Source: Cacconaster sp033811195 (GTDB taxonomy: Bacteria; Bacteroidota; Bacteroidia; Bacteroidales; UBA932). From it: a stretch of DNA of 64,000 bases. A program made the translations under genes and the position numbers. Below the pieces are notes generated by a model that was not told the origin of the DNA, made no database searches, and saw only the letters and a list, made by a program, of their open reading frames with translations. Below, in pieces: positions 36,061-44,232 of the stretch. The stretch covers positions 186,001 to 250,000 of the forward strand of contig JAPXOZ010000001.1 of NCBI GenBank assembly GCA_033811195.1, in the 5' to 3' direction. Each line of letters begins with the position of its first letter. The first letter of the stretch is position 1.

Positions 36061-37293
36061 ATGCGTAGTACATTCAAGGTATTATTTTACGTGAAGAAAG
36101 GCAGCGAGAAGCCGAACGGCAACCTGCCTTTAATGTGCCGTATCACGGTGGACGGCGAGATTAAACAGTTCAGTTGCAAGATGGACGTTCCCCCACGGTT
36201 GTGGGACGTGAAGAACAGCCGTGCTTCGGGCAAGAGCGTCGAAGCACAGAAAATCAACCTTGCGGTAGATAAAATCCGTGTGGAGGTAAACCGCCGCTAT
36301 CAAGAGTTAATGCAGACGGACGGTTATGTTACCGCCGCCAAACTCAAAGACGCCTATCTCGGTATCGGCGTCAAGCAGGAAACTTTGCTGAAACTGTTCG
36401 AGCAGCACAACGCCGAGTTTGAGAAGAAAGTCGGGCACAGCAGGGCGCAGGGTACATTTACCCGTTATCGGACGGTCTGCAACCATATTCGGGAGTTTTT
36501 GCCCCATACCTACAGGCGTGAGGATATTCCGTTAAAGGAACTCAACCTCACGTTCATCAACGATTTCGAGTATTTTCTGCGCACGGAGAAGAAATGCCGC
36601 ACCAATACCGTGTGGGGCTACATGATTGTGTTGAAACACATCGTTTCCATTGCAAGGAACAACGGGCGTTTGCCGTTCAATCCCTTTGCCGGATATATCA
36701 ACTCTCCCGAAAGCGTGGATAGGGGCTACCTCACCCAAACGGAGATACAGACGCTCATGGACGCACCGATGAAGAACGCCACCCACGAGCTTGTACGGGA
36801 CTTGTTCGTCTTTTCTGTTTTCACGGGTTTGGCGTATTCGGACGTGAAGAACCTCACCGTCGACCGCCTGCAAACATTCTTCGACGGCAACCTGTGGATA
36901 ATCACCCGAAGAAAGAAGACCAACACCGAATCAAACATCCGCCTTTTGGACGTTCCCAAGCGTATCATCGAAAAGTACAAGGGGCTGGCAAGGGACGGTC
37001 ATGTTTTCCCCGTTCCGAGTAACGGAAGCTGCAACAAGATACTCAAAGATATAGGCAGACAATGCGGCTTCAAGGTACGTTTGACCTACCATGTGGCACG
37101 CCACACGAACGCCACGACCGTACTTCTGTCGCACGGCGTACCCATCGAAACGGTGAGCCGCCTTTTGGGACACACGAACATAAAAACCACCCAAATTTAC
37201 GCCAAAATCACCGCCCAGAAGATAAGCCAAGACATGGAAACCTTGTCGCACAAGTTGGAGGATATGGAGAAGAATATCTGCCGAGCCATCTAA
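36061..37293 (+). CDS. Tyrosine site-specific integrase
   Basis: A 410-residue integrase of the type found on Bacteroidota mobile elements. The arm-binding/SAM-like N-terminal region (about 1-110) and core-binding domain (112-210) precede the catalytic domain (225-400). Catalytic residues: the usual arginine region reads VFTGLAYSDV with no evident arginine, as also seen in some CTnDOT-like integrases, followed by the K near RRKKTNTE, YHVARHTNATTVL (H-x-x-R), LLGHTNIKTTQIYAKI (H and Tyr). It is followed 17 nt later by a small DNA-binding-like gene. Likely moves the element. Confidence 0.93.
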   Translation: MRSTFKVLFYVKKGSEKPNGNLPLMCRITVDGEIKQFSCKMDVPPRLWDVKNSRASGKSVEAQKINLAVDKIRVEVNRRYQELMQTDGYVTAAKLKDAYLGIGVKQETLLKLFEQHNAEFEKKVGHSRAQGTFTRYRTVCNHIREFLPHTYRREDIPLKELNLTFINDFEYFLRTEKKCRTNTVWGYMIVLKHIVSIARNNGRLPFNPFAGYINSPESVDRGYLTQTEIQTLMDAPMKNATHELVRDLFVFSVFTGLAYSDVKNLTVDRLQTFFDGNLWIITRRKKTNTESNIRLLDVPKRIIEKYKGLARDGHVFPVPSNGSCNKILKDIGRQCGFKVRLTYHVARHTNATTVLLSHGVPIETVSRLLGHTNIKTTQIYAKITAQKISQDMETLSHKLEDMEKNICRAI

Positions 37294-37310
37294 TTAAAAA
37301 CAGAATCCCG

Positions 37311-37703
37311 ATGAAAGAAGAAAGGAACATTATCACGATGGACGGGCAGGGCAATATCTCCCTGCCGAGCGATATAGGTGCAACCGCCATGACCGAGCGG
37401 GAAATCTGCGAACTGTTCGGGGTTATCGCCCCGACGGTTCGGGCAGGGATAAAGGCACTCTGCAAAAGCGGAGTTTTGAGCGTATATGACATAAAGCGCA
37501 TTATCCGCATATCGGACAAATACAGCGCGGAGGTTTACAACCTCGAAACGATAGCCGCCCTCGCTTTCCGTGTTGAATCGTTCGGGGCGGCGAAAGTCCG
37601 CAAAGTGTTGTTGGAAAGGATTATACACGGGCGAAAAGAGAAAACGAAGGTATTCGTGTCGGTTGTTTCGGACGGCAAGCCCAACAGCCGTTGGAAAGCA
37701 TGA
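37311..37703 (+). CDS. Small element protein, possible DNA-binding/excision factor
   Basis: A 130-residue protein. Residues 22-60 look like a helix-turn-helix (MTEREICELFGVIAPTVRAG), and the C-terminus is basic (RKVLLERIIHGRKEKTK). ATG at 37311 lies 17 nt after the integrase stop; an upstream in-frame extension runs inside the integrase gene and is rejected. By position it may be an excision or regulatory factor, but no family is recognised with certainty. Confidence 0.65.
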   Translation: MKEERNIITMDGQGNISLPSDIGATAMTEREICELFGVIAPTVRAGIKALCKSGVLSVYDIKRIIRISDKYSAEVYNLETIAALAFRVESFGAAKVRKVLLERIIHGRKEKTKVFVSVVSDGKPNSRWKA

Positions 37704-37862
37704 TGATATATCAACATACCAACATGCAAACATATCACTATGGTGATATATATTGCAGGTTCTATTCCTCTTTTCAGAGGAAAGCGGAGCAATCATTTCC
37801 GTTTACAAAGGCAAAGCAAGCACGGGGCTTTATGTCGGCTAAAAGGTCAGGCGGCTGCGCCG

Positions 37863-38118
37863 TTTCCCGATAAATCTTCCTCTCGCTTCGCTGCGAGCGT
37901 ATTTATCGGGAAAACCTTGTATCCGACCGCCCCGCCACCCACCGACCGAAAGGGAAAAAATAAGGGTGGGGTTATATGGGTAAGCAGACGGCAGGGATAG
38001 CCACCGCAGAAAGGCAGACGGACGGTACGCCGCAGGGTATTTACGGAGAAAATACCGTAGCTTATTAGGGAATTTTCCGAGCCGCAATACTACGTATCGC
38101 TGAAAATTCCCCAATAAG
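37863..38118 (+). other. Structured region, oriT candidate
   Basis: The 520-nt gap before mobV is rich in palindromes: a perfect 13-bp repeat TTTCCCGATAAAT/ATTTATCGGGAAA (37863-37875, 37901-37913) with a nested CTCGC/GCGAG hairpin, and a 17-bp repeat with one mismatch (38061-38077, 38102-38118). GGGGCAAGCCCC and CCCCATCGGGG follow to 38160. Relaxase origins usually lie just upstream of mob genes, so this is the best oriT candidate; the nick site is not identified. Confidence 0.5.
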
Positions 38119-38223
38119 GCAAGGGGCAAGCCCCTCTGCACACCCCATCGGGGACGGCATTTGCCGCCCCTGAAGATACAAAAAAATCATTGTTGCACAA
38201 GCCAAAAAAGAAAGGAAGAATAT

Positions 38224-39579
38224 ATGGGTTTCGTAGTTTTACACATGGAAAAGGCGCACGGTTCCGACAGCGGGACGACCGCCCACATAGAGCGTTTCAT
38301 CATACCCAAGAACGCTGACCCCACACGCACGCATCTAAACCGAAAACTCATCGAATATCCCGAAGGAGTGAAAGACCGTTCGGCGGCTATCCAAAGGAGG
38401 CTGGAAGAAGCGGGACTGACACGCAAAATCGGAAGTAACCAAGTGCGGGCAATCCGCATCAACGTGTCGGCAACACCCGAAGACATGGAACGCATCGAAC
38501 GGGAGGGACGGCTGGACGAGTGGTGCGCCGACAACCTCAAATATTTTGCCGACACGTTCGGGAAGGAGAACATCGTGGCGGCTCACCTGCACTTGGACGA
38601 GAAAACACCGCACATGCACGTCACACTTGTGCCGATAGTCAAGGGGGAACGCAAGCGGAAGAAAAGGGAGGAGCAGGCGAAGAAACGCTACCGCAAGAAG
38701 CCGACCGACACCGTGAGGCTGTGCGCCGATGACATCATGAGCCGCTTGAAACTGAAAGCCTATCAAGACAGCTACGCTGTTGCGATGAAAAAATACGGTT
38801 TACAACGGGGCGTGGACGGTTCGGAAGCGAGGCACGTTTCCACGCAGCAATATTACCGTGACATAAAGCGACAAACAGAGGAACTGAAAACGGAAGTGGT
38901 GGAATTGCAGGAACGGAAAGAAACGGCACGGGAAGAGCTTGAACGGGCGAAAAAAGAGATACAGACCGAACGGCTGAAAGGGGCAGCCACGACCGCAGCC
39001 GCCAACATCGCCGAGAGTGTCGGTTCTCTTTTCGGGAGCAACAAGGTCAAGACACTGGAGAGGGAGAACACCGCCCTGCATAGGAAGGTAGCCACACACG
39101 AGGAGACCATCGAAGCCCTGCAAGCCGAGATACAGACCATACGGGCAGACCACAGCCGCCAAGTGCTGGAAATGCAGCAACGGCACTTGCTGGAAAAGAA
39201 CGAGACGGTAACAAAACATCAAACGGAAGTATCAAGGCTTAACGCCTTGTTGATAAAAGCCACAGAATGGTTTCCTTGGTTTCGTGCTATGCTCCGTATT
39301 GAGAAATTGTGCCTTGCTGTCGGTTTTACCCATGAACAGACCGCCCATTTAATGACAGGCAAGCCATTGCCGTACAACGGCGAACTCTATTCCGATGAGC
39401 ATAGGCGTAAGTTCAAGACGAATGATGTTACTGCCAAAGTTGGTACAAACAATGGAAAGCTGATACTTGCCATTGACGGACTGCATATCGGGGAATGGTT
39501 CAAGAAACAATTTGAACGATTACAACAGAATGTCGGCTTGAAGCCTATTCAGAAAAAGAATAAAGGCTTCAAGCTATAG
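38224..39579 (+). CDS. mobV: MobV-family relaxase
   Basis: A 451-residue Pre/Mob relaxase that nicks oriT and leads DNA transfer. Residues 1-195 form the relaxase domain, with the metal-binding histidine motif HLHLDEKTPHMHVTLVPI (about 121-138). A long coiled coil (about 215-340) follows, as in MobV proteins, and a variable C-terminal domain (340-451). ATG at 38224 gives the family start MGFVVLHMEKAHGSDSG. Its transfer would need a helper conjugative element. Confidence 0.93.
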   Translation: MGFVVLHMEKAHGSDSGTTAHIERFIIPKNADPTRTHLNRKLIEYPEGVKDRSAAIQRRLEEAGLTRKIGSNQVRAIRINVSATPEDMERIEREGRLDEWCADNLKYFADTFGKENIVAAHLHLDEKTPHMHVTLVPIVKGERKRKKREEQAKKRYRKKPTDTVRLCADDIMSRLKLKAYQDSYAVAMKKYGLQRGVDGSEARHVSTQQYYRDIKRQTEELKTEVVELQERKETAREELERAKKEIQTERLKGAATTAAANIAESVGSLFGSNKVKTLERENTALHRKVATHEETIEALQAEIQTIRADHSRQVLEMQQRHLLEKNETVTKHQTEVSRLNALLIKATEWFPWFRAMLRIEKLCLAVGFTHEQTAHLMTGKPLPYNGELYSDEHRRKFKTNDVTAKVGTNNGKLILAIDGLHIGEWFKKQFERLQQNVGLKPIQKKNKGFKL

Positions 39580-39597
39580 TCAATCATGCGCATCACA

Positions 39598-39628
39598 TAC
39601 ATGGAGGACATTTTTTGTCCCCCATGTA
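39598..39628. terminator. Hairpin between mobV and recombinase genes
   Basis: TACATGGAGGACA (39598-39610) and TGTCCCCCATGTA (39616-39628) pair with one mismatch around a T-rich loop. It lies between convergent genes and marks the join between the G+C-rich and G+C-poorer halves of the island. Confidence 0.6.
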
Positions 39629-39649
39629 TATATAGAGTCCAAGACTAAC

Positions 39650-40573
39650 TCATGTTATTCCCAAGAAATTACTCATACGGTCAATACACCGTTTCTTTTG
39701 ATTGAGATTAGGATGAACGTACAGATTAAGTGTCGTTGCCACATTTGAGTGACCGAGTATGACACTGACAGTTTTATAATCACACTGGCTTTCAATACAT
39801 CGGGTCGCAAATGTATGCCTAAGTCCATGAAAGACCAAGTGGGGAATATCCAATCGTTTTAGCAACCTGCCAAAATAATCACGATAAGAACGGGGCTCTT
39901 TAGATTGTGTGGAAGTGCCTACCACGTATGGGGATTGAGATTGTTTCCTTACCATTTTCAACGCTTGGAGAAGCTGTTTGGATATAGGAATCTCACGATA
40001 GGAATTCTTGGTTTTTGGGGAAGAGTGAACCCTTTCTGTAGATTTCAACTCACAGTTATATATTCTGCCTACAGTATGCTTCACGATGACTGTCTTTTGT
40101 GCAAAATCCACATCTTCCCATTTCAAAGCACAAACCTCACCGATTCTCATTCCGGTACAGAGAGCCAACAGTACACCTATATTTTGTGGAGTGGGCTGTT
40201 CCAGCAAGTGACGCATCAATATACGCTGATGATTTAATGACAATGTGGGCGGCAGTTTGTTTTCTGTTTGGGTAGGATATTCGATTTCCCATTCTTCAAA
40301 ATGGAAAATCCCGTGCTTATTCCCGTATTTGATAACAGATTTGAGCACTGCCACTATATCCCGGACTGTTTTTCTTGCTAATCCGGAAGTACATTTGTCT
40401 ATCACAAACTGCTGGACATCCTTCTCTGTTATATTTTCCGCAGCGCCAAATCGTGGCAATAGGTGTGTTTGTAACGTAAGCTGATAAGCACATAGGGTGG
40501 AATGCTTCACTATCGGACGCTTTGCATCACACCAAATCTCGGAAACTTCGTGAAATGTTTTTTTATTGTTCAT
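39650..40573 (-). CDS. Tyrosine recombinase, candidate invertase of methyltransferase shufflon
   Basis: A 307-residue tyrosine recombinase. The N-terminal SAM-like domain covers about 1-100 and the catalytic domain 110-300, with all key residues: R in CTGMRIGEVCALKWEDV (about 143), H-x-x-R in HGLRHTFATR (about 248), H in LGHSNVATTLNLYVHP and the nucleophile Y in that segment. It is unlike the 410-residue integrase of the same island and lies at the end of the methyltransferase operon. Recombinases of this size work next to hsdS shufflons in Bacteroidales, so it is the candidate enzyme for the inversion sites at 42690, 42873 and 43243; this is inferred. Confidence 0.88.
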   Translation of the reverse strand: MNNKKTFHEVSEIWCDAKRPIVKHSTLCAYQLTLQTHLLPRFGAAENITEKDVQQFVIDKCTSGLARKTVRDIVAVLKSVIKYGNKHGIFHFEEWEIEYPTQTENKLPPTLSLNHQRILMRHLLEQPTPQNIGVLLALCTGMRIGEVCALKWEDVDFAQKTVIVKHTVGRIYNCELKSTERVHSSPKTKNSYREIPISKQLLQALKMVRKQSQSPYVVGTSTQSKEPRSYRDYFGRLLKRLDIPHLVFHGLRHTFATRCIESQCDYKTVSVILGHSNVATTLNLYVHPNLNQKKRCIDRMSNFLGIT

Positions 40574-40611
40574 ATTTTGAGAGAATTAATTGATTTAACT
40601 CTCTCAAAATA
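40573..40611 (-). repeat. Perfect 12-bp inverted repeat at recombinase start
   Basis: TATTTTGAGAGA (40573-40584) and TCTCTCAAAATA (40600-40611) form a hairpin between the nuclease stop and the recombinase ATG; its lower arm reaches the A of the start codon. It could attenuate transcription or hide the translation start. Confidence 0.6.
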
Positions 40612-40619
40612 ACACACTT

Positions 40620-41792
40620 TCACCGATTTCCCTTTGAACGATTATGGGTTTTACAAAGCATCTCGCAATTTTCCATGCTGGTTGCCCCTCCCTTGCTCCA
40701 TGCAGTCACATGGTCGGCATCCATTTCCGAAAGTTTGTAAATGCGGGTCTTGTTGGCATTATTCCCCAACGCACAGAGCGGACAATTGGAAATTCCTTGT
40801 TTCTCAGCCGCTTCGGTCTGACGCTTGTAAGCAGCCCGCTTGGTTGATTCTTCAAAGATACGGATGTCAAGCAGTTTCTTATCCTCTTCTCCTCCCAGTA
40901 CATATTCGTAAATATTTCGGGGACACCGCACACTTTCATCCGCTTGCAAGGCTTTTACCCGTTCCGCGACATGGACGGTGCTATAAGGGGTGGCATGGTA
41001 CGTTTCATACAGCCGTCCCCATTCCAAGCCGCACATGTCACGCTCTTCCATAGTAAAGGTAGCCGATACCCAGTCAATCACAGAACGGAAATAACTTTCC
41101 AATTCTCCCGTGGAAGGCTCGTGACGGTGTATGCTCATATAGGCATCAATGCTCATCCCCTTACTGTCGCAAATCCACCGGAGGGCTTCCGCCAGATAAT
41201 CCTGCCGTTTCACATCTCCCTTGATATAATGACTCCATTTCTGTATTTCCGCATTTTGGGAATTACTGAACACCCGCTTGGCTGCATTTACGAACTCGCC
41301 CGAATAGATGGCATTGAGCAATTCCTGCTCCTTGAGCGGAATGCCTACAATATTGATGGTCTTGAACCACTCCTTTATTTCCTTTTCTTCACCCTCGCAT
41401 TCATATACCAGCAGAGAGGATTGCATAATCTTTTGTTGCTGCTCTTCGGGCAATCCCGAGAAATACTGTACGTTATCCGCTTCATCCTTGATGGCGAATT
41501 TTCCTGTAACGAACCGACCGATAGAAGTGATGCGTTGCTGCCCGTCAAGTACTTCAAATCGTCCGTCCACAGTCCGGTTGAAATAGATTAGTCCGATGGG
41601 ATAACCTTTCAGCAGGGATTCTATCACCGCTACATCACGTTTCCCATCGTTGTAGATGTAATGGCGTTGATACTCGGGTTGGATAGTGAGCCGCCCGTCC
41701 AATCCAAACAGACCTTTACCTTCCAATTCGTTGTAGGTAAATCCTTTACAGATGTCTTCGACAGTCCATTCTGTATGCAATGTTGTCTTCAT
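40620..41792 (-). CDS. DUF262 and HNH nuclease (candidate restriction enzyme)
   Basis: A 390-residue protein. The N-terminal DUF262 domain (about 10-230) has RLTIQPEYQRHYIYND and the DGQQR motif (about 77-81), which in related proteins is linked to NTP use. The C-terminal HNH domain (about 330-390) shows CPLCALG, then DADHVTAWSKGGATSMENCEMLCKTHN, a zinc-ribbon HNH nuclease pattern. DUF262-HNH proteins act in modification-dependent or modification-sensitive phage defence (for example SspE- and GmrSD-related). Placed behind a DNA methyltransferase, it is the likely restriction arm. Confidence 0.85.
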   Translation of the reverse strand: MKTTLHTEWTVEDICKGFTYNELEGKGLFGLDGRLTIQPEYQRHYIYNDGKRDVAVIESLLKGYPIGLIYFNRTVDGRFEVLDGQQRITSIGRFVTGKFAIKDEADNVQYFSGLPEEQQQKIMQSSLLVYECEGEEKEIKEWFKTINIVGIPLKEQELLNAIYSGEFVNAAKRVFSNSQNAEIQKWSHYIKGDVKRQDYLAEALRWICDSKGMSIDAYMSIHRHEPSTGELESYFRSVIDWVSATFTMEERDMCGLEWGRLYETYHATPYSTVHVAERVKALQADESVRCPRNIYEYVLGGEEDKKLLDIRIFEESTKRAAYKRQTEAAEKQGISNCPLCALGNNANKTRIYKLSEMDADHVTAWSKGGATSMENCEMLCKTHNRSKGNR

Positions 41793-41814
41793 GATATTGA
41801 TTCACTTTTTAGGA

Positions 41815-42666
41815 TTATTCTTTTGTGTCTTCTTCTTCCGGAGATGAATTGAGCGCAATGCCTGTCTTGGCGTTCAGCGGACTGATGACTGCCTTACCCG
41901 TCTTGGCTTCCAACTCCATACGGGCATTACGGGCAATCTCACCACCGGCTTCCGCCACATCCATGTGTTCCCGAAATGTTTCCGGATTTTTACTTTCAGA
42001 TATTTCTTTGGTGGAAAGTTCCGCCAACATATTTAGCACCAATTCCTTATTGGTCATATTGTCACGTAAGTTCTCTTTTTTCAGACCTTTGAACTGCTTA
42101 TATTCCTTGGCGGTCATGTCACTCCAAGTCTGATAAATAATATCGGTCAGCGTAGCAAACTGCACTCCCTCTTGCAATCCGTGCCGCTTCCATTCATCCG
42201 TGAGGTCTTTACGAATCTCTATGGATTTGAGACGCTGATTAATCCAATTATCCGAATACCCCAACCGCTTATAGTCCACCAGTGCTTGATTGATAGAGAG
42301 TTCGGGGTCTTGCATTTGGTTAAGACGTTCAGTCGCCACTTGTGCCATCCATTGCTTGAACGGTTCTGCTTTGGGCGATGGAATAGACTGAATCAAACGG
42401 AGAAGCTGCTGAGTATCTGCCACATCGGTTAAATACATCTTTCCATCAGCCGATTTCATTTTCAGTTGACTACAATTTGTAGTCAACTCACTCCCTTCTT
42501 TTTTTAAACGTGTTTTCAAGACACTCCAATACTTACGAGGATTAGGGCTATCGGTTAGGACAGCCACCACATCCACTATGGAAAAGTACCATTTTTCATC
42601 TTTGTCGTCCCAAATAGTACGGACTTTTTTAGCTTCAAAAAGCTTGATGGTATTATGTTGTGTCAT
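41815..42666 (-). CDS. dinD: DinD/BRO-family protein
   Basis: A 283-residue protein with an N-terminal BRO-N domain (about 8-110, KVRTIWDDKDEKWYFSIVDVVAVLTDS) and a helical C-terminal part typical of DNA-damage-inducible protein D (GLQEGVQFATLTDIIYQTWSDMTAKEYKQFKGLKKENLRDNMT). DinD inhibits RecA strand exchange in E. coli; the same family is often carried within restriction-modification loci. The start lies 24 nt from inversion site A, so readthrough from the methyltransferase crosses the invertible segment. Confidence 0.88.
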   Translation of the reverse strand: MTQHNTIKLFEAKKVRTIWDDKDEKWYFSIVDVVAVLTDSPNPRKYWSVLKTRLKKEGSELTTNCSQLKMKSADGKMYLTDVADTQQLLRLIQSIPSPKAEPFKQWMAQVATERLNQMQDPELSINQALVDYKRLGYSDNWINQRLKSIEIRKDLTDEWKRHGLQEGVQFATLTDIIYQTWSDMTAKEYKQFKGLKKENLRDNMTNKELVLNMLAELSTKEISESKNPETFREHMDVAEAGGEIARNARMELEAKTGKAVISPLNAKTGIALNSSPEEEDTKE

Positions 42667-42689
42667 AATTTATTGTTTTTGTTTTTAAG

Positions 42690-42702
42690 TTGAAATCTTA
42701 GG
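42690..42702 (+). repeat. Inversion site A
   Basis: TTGAAATCTTAGG, encoding (F)EILG in the frame of silent cassette A. The same 13 bp begin cassette B and, inverted, lie in the expressed methyltransferase gene. Confidence 0.7.
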
Positions 42703-42877
42703 TCAGACACAAGGTGATTCAGGAAAAGAACTTGGTTTGCGTCCATACCCCCGTGAATTAAAGAAACTAAATCCCAGTTTACGAGATGGTCAGCTTTACT
42801 ATTTAGAGAACGGAATACCTCAAAAACCATATGCACGAGTACTAATTAGAAAAATTGCGAGTGATGAAGTACTTTGA
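42692..42877 (+). pseudogene. Silent methyltransferase C-terminal cassette A
   Basis: 61 uninterrupted codons beginning EILGQTQGDSGKELG and ending PYARVLIRKIASDEVL, then TGA. It has no start codon or promoter of its own. The last part matches the C-terminal signature YAR(L/V)LIRK of the expressed methyltransferase. Joined at EILG to the constant 327 residues it would give a 384-residue protein. Its TGA stop (42875-42877) lies inside site B, read in another frame. Confidence 0.75.
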
Positions 42878-42892
42878 AATCTTAGGGATAAC
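42873..42892 (+). repeat. Inversion site B
   Basis: TTTGAAATCTTAGGGATAAC, identical over 20 bp and inverted relative to 43243-43262 in the expressed gene. Confidence 0.8.
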
Positions 42893-43100
42893 TAAAACTT
42901 GGTATGGTAGTGCTTCCAAGGTCTATCCAGAACAGATTCAAGTAGACCGTCATGGCAAAGAGACGAAAGTGACGAAACTCAATGACGGGGCAGTCTTGCT
43001 TCATTCCGAAGTTCCTCAGAATGAAACATATTATATGGTTGACGGGAAATATTATACCCAAGTTTATGCAAGAGTTCTTATTAAACATATCAGATCATAA
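42876..43100 (+). pseudogene. Silent methyltransferase C-terminal cassette B
   Basis: 74 open codons from EILGITKTWYGSASK to YTQVYARVLIKHIRS, then TAA, with no promoter or proper start. Protein similarity to the expressed tail is confined to FEILGIT at the start and YAR-LI-K at the end; the middle differs. Inversion between 42873 and 43262 would yield a 397-residue methyltransferase in frame. It is convergent to the expressed gene and their ends overlap by 6 nt. Confidence 0.75.
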
Positions 43101-44228
43101 TTTGCGTATGAGTAATCGGGCATATGTTGAAACCAAAGAGCCATTGCTCCCAATAGCTCCCCTACGGTTCAAATCCGCAAAGTTAGGTGTGTCGGAAATG
43201 GTGTATTCCTTGGTTTTTAATCCCCATTGATTGCCCCTATCGGTTATCCCTAAGATTTCAAATTGCTCCGGACAATACTTAATCAAAAAGGATATAGGAA
43301 CTCCCATCACTCCATCATAATCTGAAGGAATGGCATCCGTAAAAGGTACTTCAATGGCATCATAATTATCGTAGCGGTCATAGGCAGCTTTGCCTTTCAG
43401 TTCCTTATGTTTGGAAAAGCGGAGGTTGTCTGCCATGCTCATCAGTGGCAATGGTTCATGACGACGGCCATGCTCTATGCTGGTAAACCAACATGAATTA
43501 CCTAATCGGGTATAATTACCGACATATCCCAATCTTGCAGCTTTAGCCTTGTCTTTCTCATCTACTTTAGCTCCGTCAGGAACGCCAAAAACCATATCAT
43601 TTCCATTTCCTGTAGCACCTAACCAAACTTTGTTATCTTTTATCAAGGGAAAGACCTCTTTATAAGTGATTGCGTTCATGTTACCTATTACAGCAAACTT
43701 CTTCCCAGCTTCCACAATCCAAGCCAAGAACTCACGAAAGAGGGAGAACGGCGGATTGGTGATAATAAAATCCGCTTCATTACGAAGTTCGGTAACTTCT
43801 TTGCTTCGGAAATCCCCGTCACCATCCATATACTTCCATTCGAGGTCATCAATATTGATACGCCCGTCCCCGCTTTTGTCTCGTTCCAAGATGAATATCT
43901 TACCTTTTACCTGTGCCTTGGACGGGTCGAATTGAGGCGCTTCTTGCTCAAACAAAGAGGGCTGATAAGGTGTTTTGTATTTTTTGCTATCCGGAGCATA
44001 ACTCGTAGAAATCAGTTTTTTCAAGCCTAACTCATCGAACTTGGCAGCAAAGTATCGGGTAAAGTTACTCCATTCGGGGTCATCACAAGGAAGCAATACA
44101 GTCTTTCCCCTAAACACGTCCGGGTCATATTCAAGATAGGCATTCATTTCAATCTCTATGTCATGAAATTGCGTATAGAACTCATCATTCTTAGCCGCCT
44201 TAGCTTCTTTTAGATTAGTATTTGCCAT
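43095..44228 (-). CDS. EcoRI-family adenine-specific DNA methyltransferase, phase-variable tail
   Basis: A 377-residue N6-adenine methyltransferase of the M.EcoRI family. The N-terminus AKAAKNDEFYTQFHDIE, the DPEWSNF segment and catalytic motif NPPF in DFIITNPPFSLFREF (about 153-167) are typical; GVMGVPISFLIKYCPEQFEILG (about 306-327) ends the constant part. From residue 323 the gene shares 20 bp with site B and its tail (ITDRGNQWGL to STYARLLIRKL) is one of three alternatives. It sits 4 nt after an XRE regulator gene. No EcoRI-like endonuclease is present; the downstream DUF262-HNH protein is the likely nuclease. How the tail affects recognition is unknown. Confidence 0.92.
   Translation of the reverse strand: MANTNLKEAKAAKNDEFYTQFHDIEIEMNAYLEYDPDVFRGKTVLLPCDDPEWSNFTRYFAAKFDELGLKKLISTSYAPDSKKYKTPYQPSLFEQEAPQFDPSKAQVKGKIFILERDKSGDGRINIDDLEWKYMDGDGDFRSKEVTELRNEADFIITNPPFSLFREFLAWIVEAGKKFAVIGNMNAITYKEVFPLIKDNKVWLGATGNGNDMVFGVPDGAKVDEKDKAKAARLGYVGNYTRLGNSCWFTSIEHGRRHEPLPLMSMADNLRFSKHKELKGKAAYDRYDNYDAIEVPFTDAIPSDYDGVMGVPISFLIKYCPEQFEILGITDRGNQWGLKTKEYTISDTPNFADLNRRGAIGSNGSLVSTYARLLIRKL
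43243..43262 (-). repeat. Inversion site in expressed methyltransferase gene
   Basis: The minus strand reads TTTGAAATCTTAGGGATAAC, codons for FEILGIT. It is an exact inverted copy of site B. Confidence 0.8.
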
Positions 44229-44232
44229 ATGT

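Larger units (their letters stand above)
42690..43262. other. Invertible segment (methyltransferase shufflon)
   Basis: 573 bp bounded by site A and the inverted site in the methyltransferase gene, with site B inside. It contains two silent tails (plus strand) and the expressed tail (minus strand). Every exchange at TTGAAATCTTAGG keeps the reading frame. Confidence 0.7.

Noticed and set aside
33990..36061. tRNA-Leu as integration site of the island
   Set aside because: The tRNA is 1.9 kb from the integrase with an intact core gene between, and no copy of its 3' end is seen at the right side.
37062..37310. Upstream extension of the 130-residue element protein
   Set aside because: It is a shadow frame inside the integrase gene; ATG at 37311 follows the integrase stop.
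42855..43100. Cassette B as an independent small gene
   Set aside because: It would need a TTG start inside cassette A, and its content is the C-terminal part of a methyltransferase; it is better read as a silent cassette.
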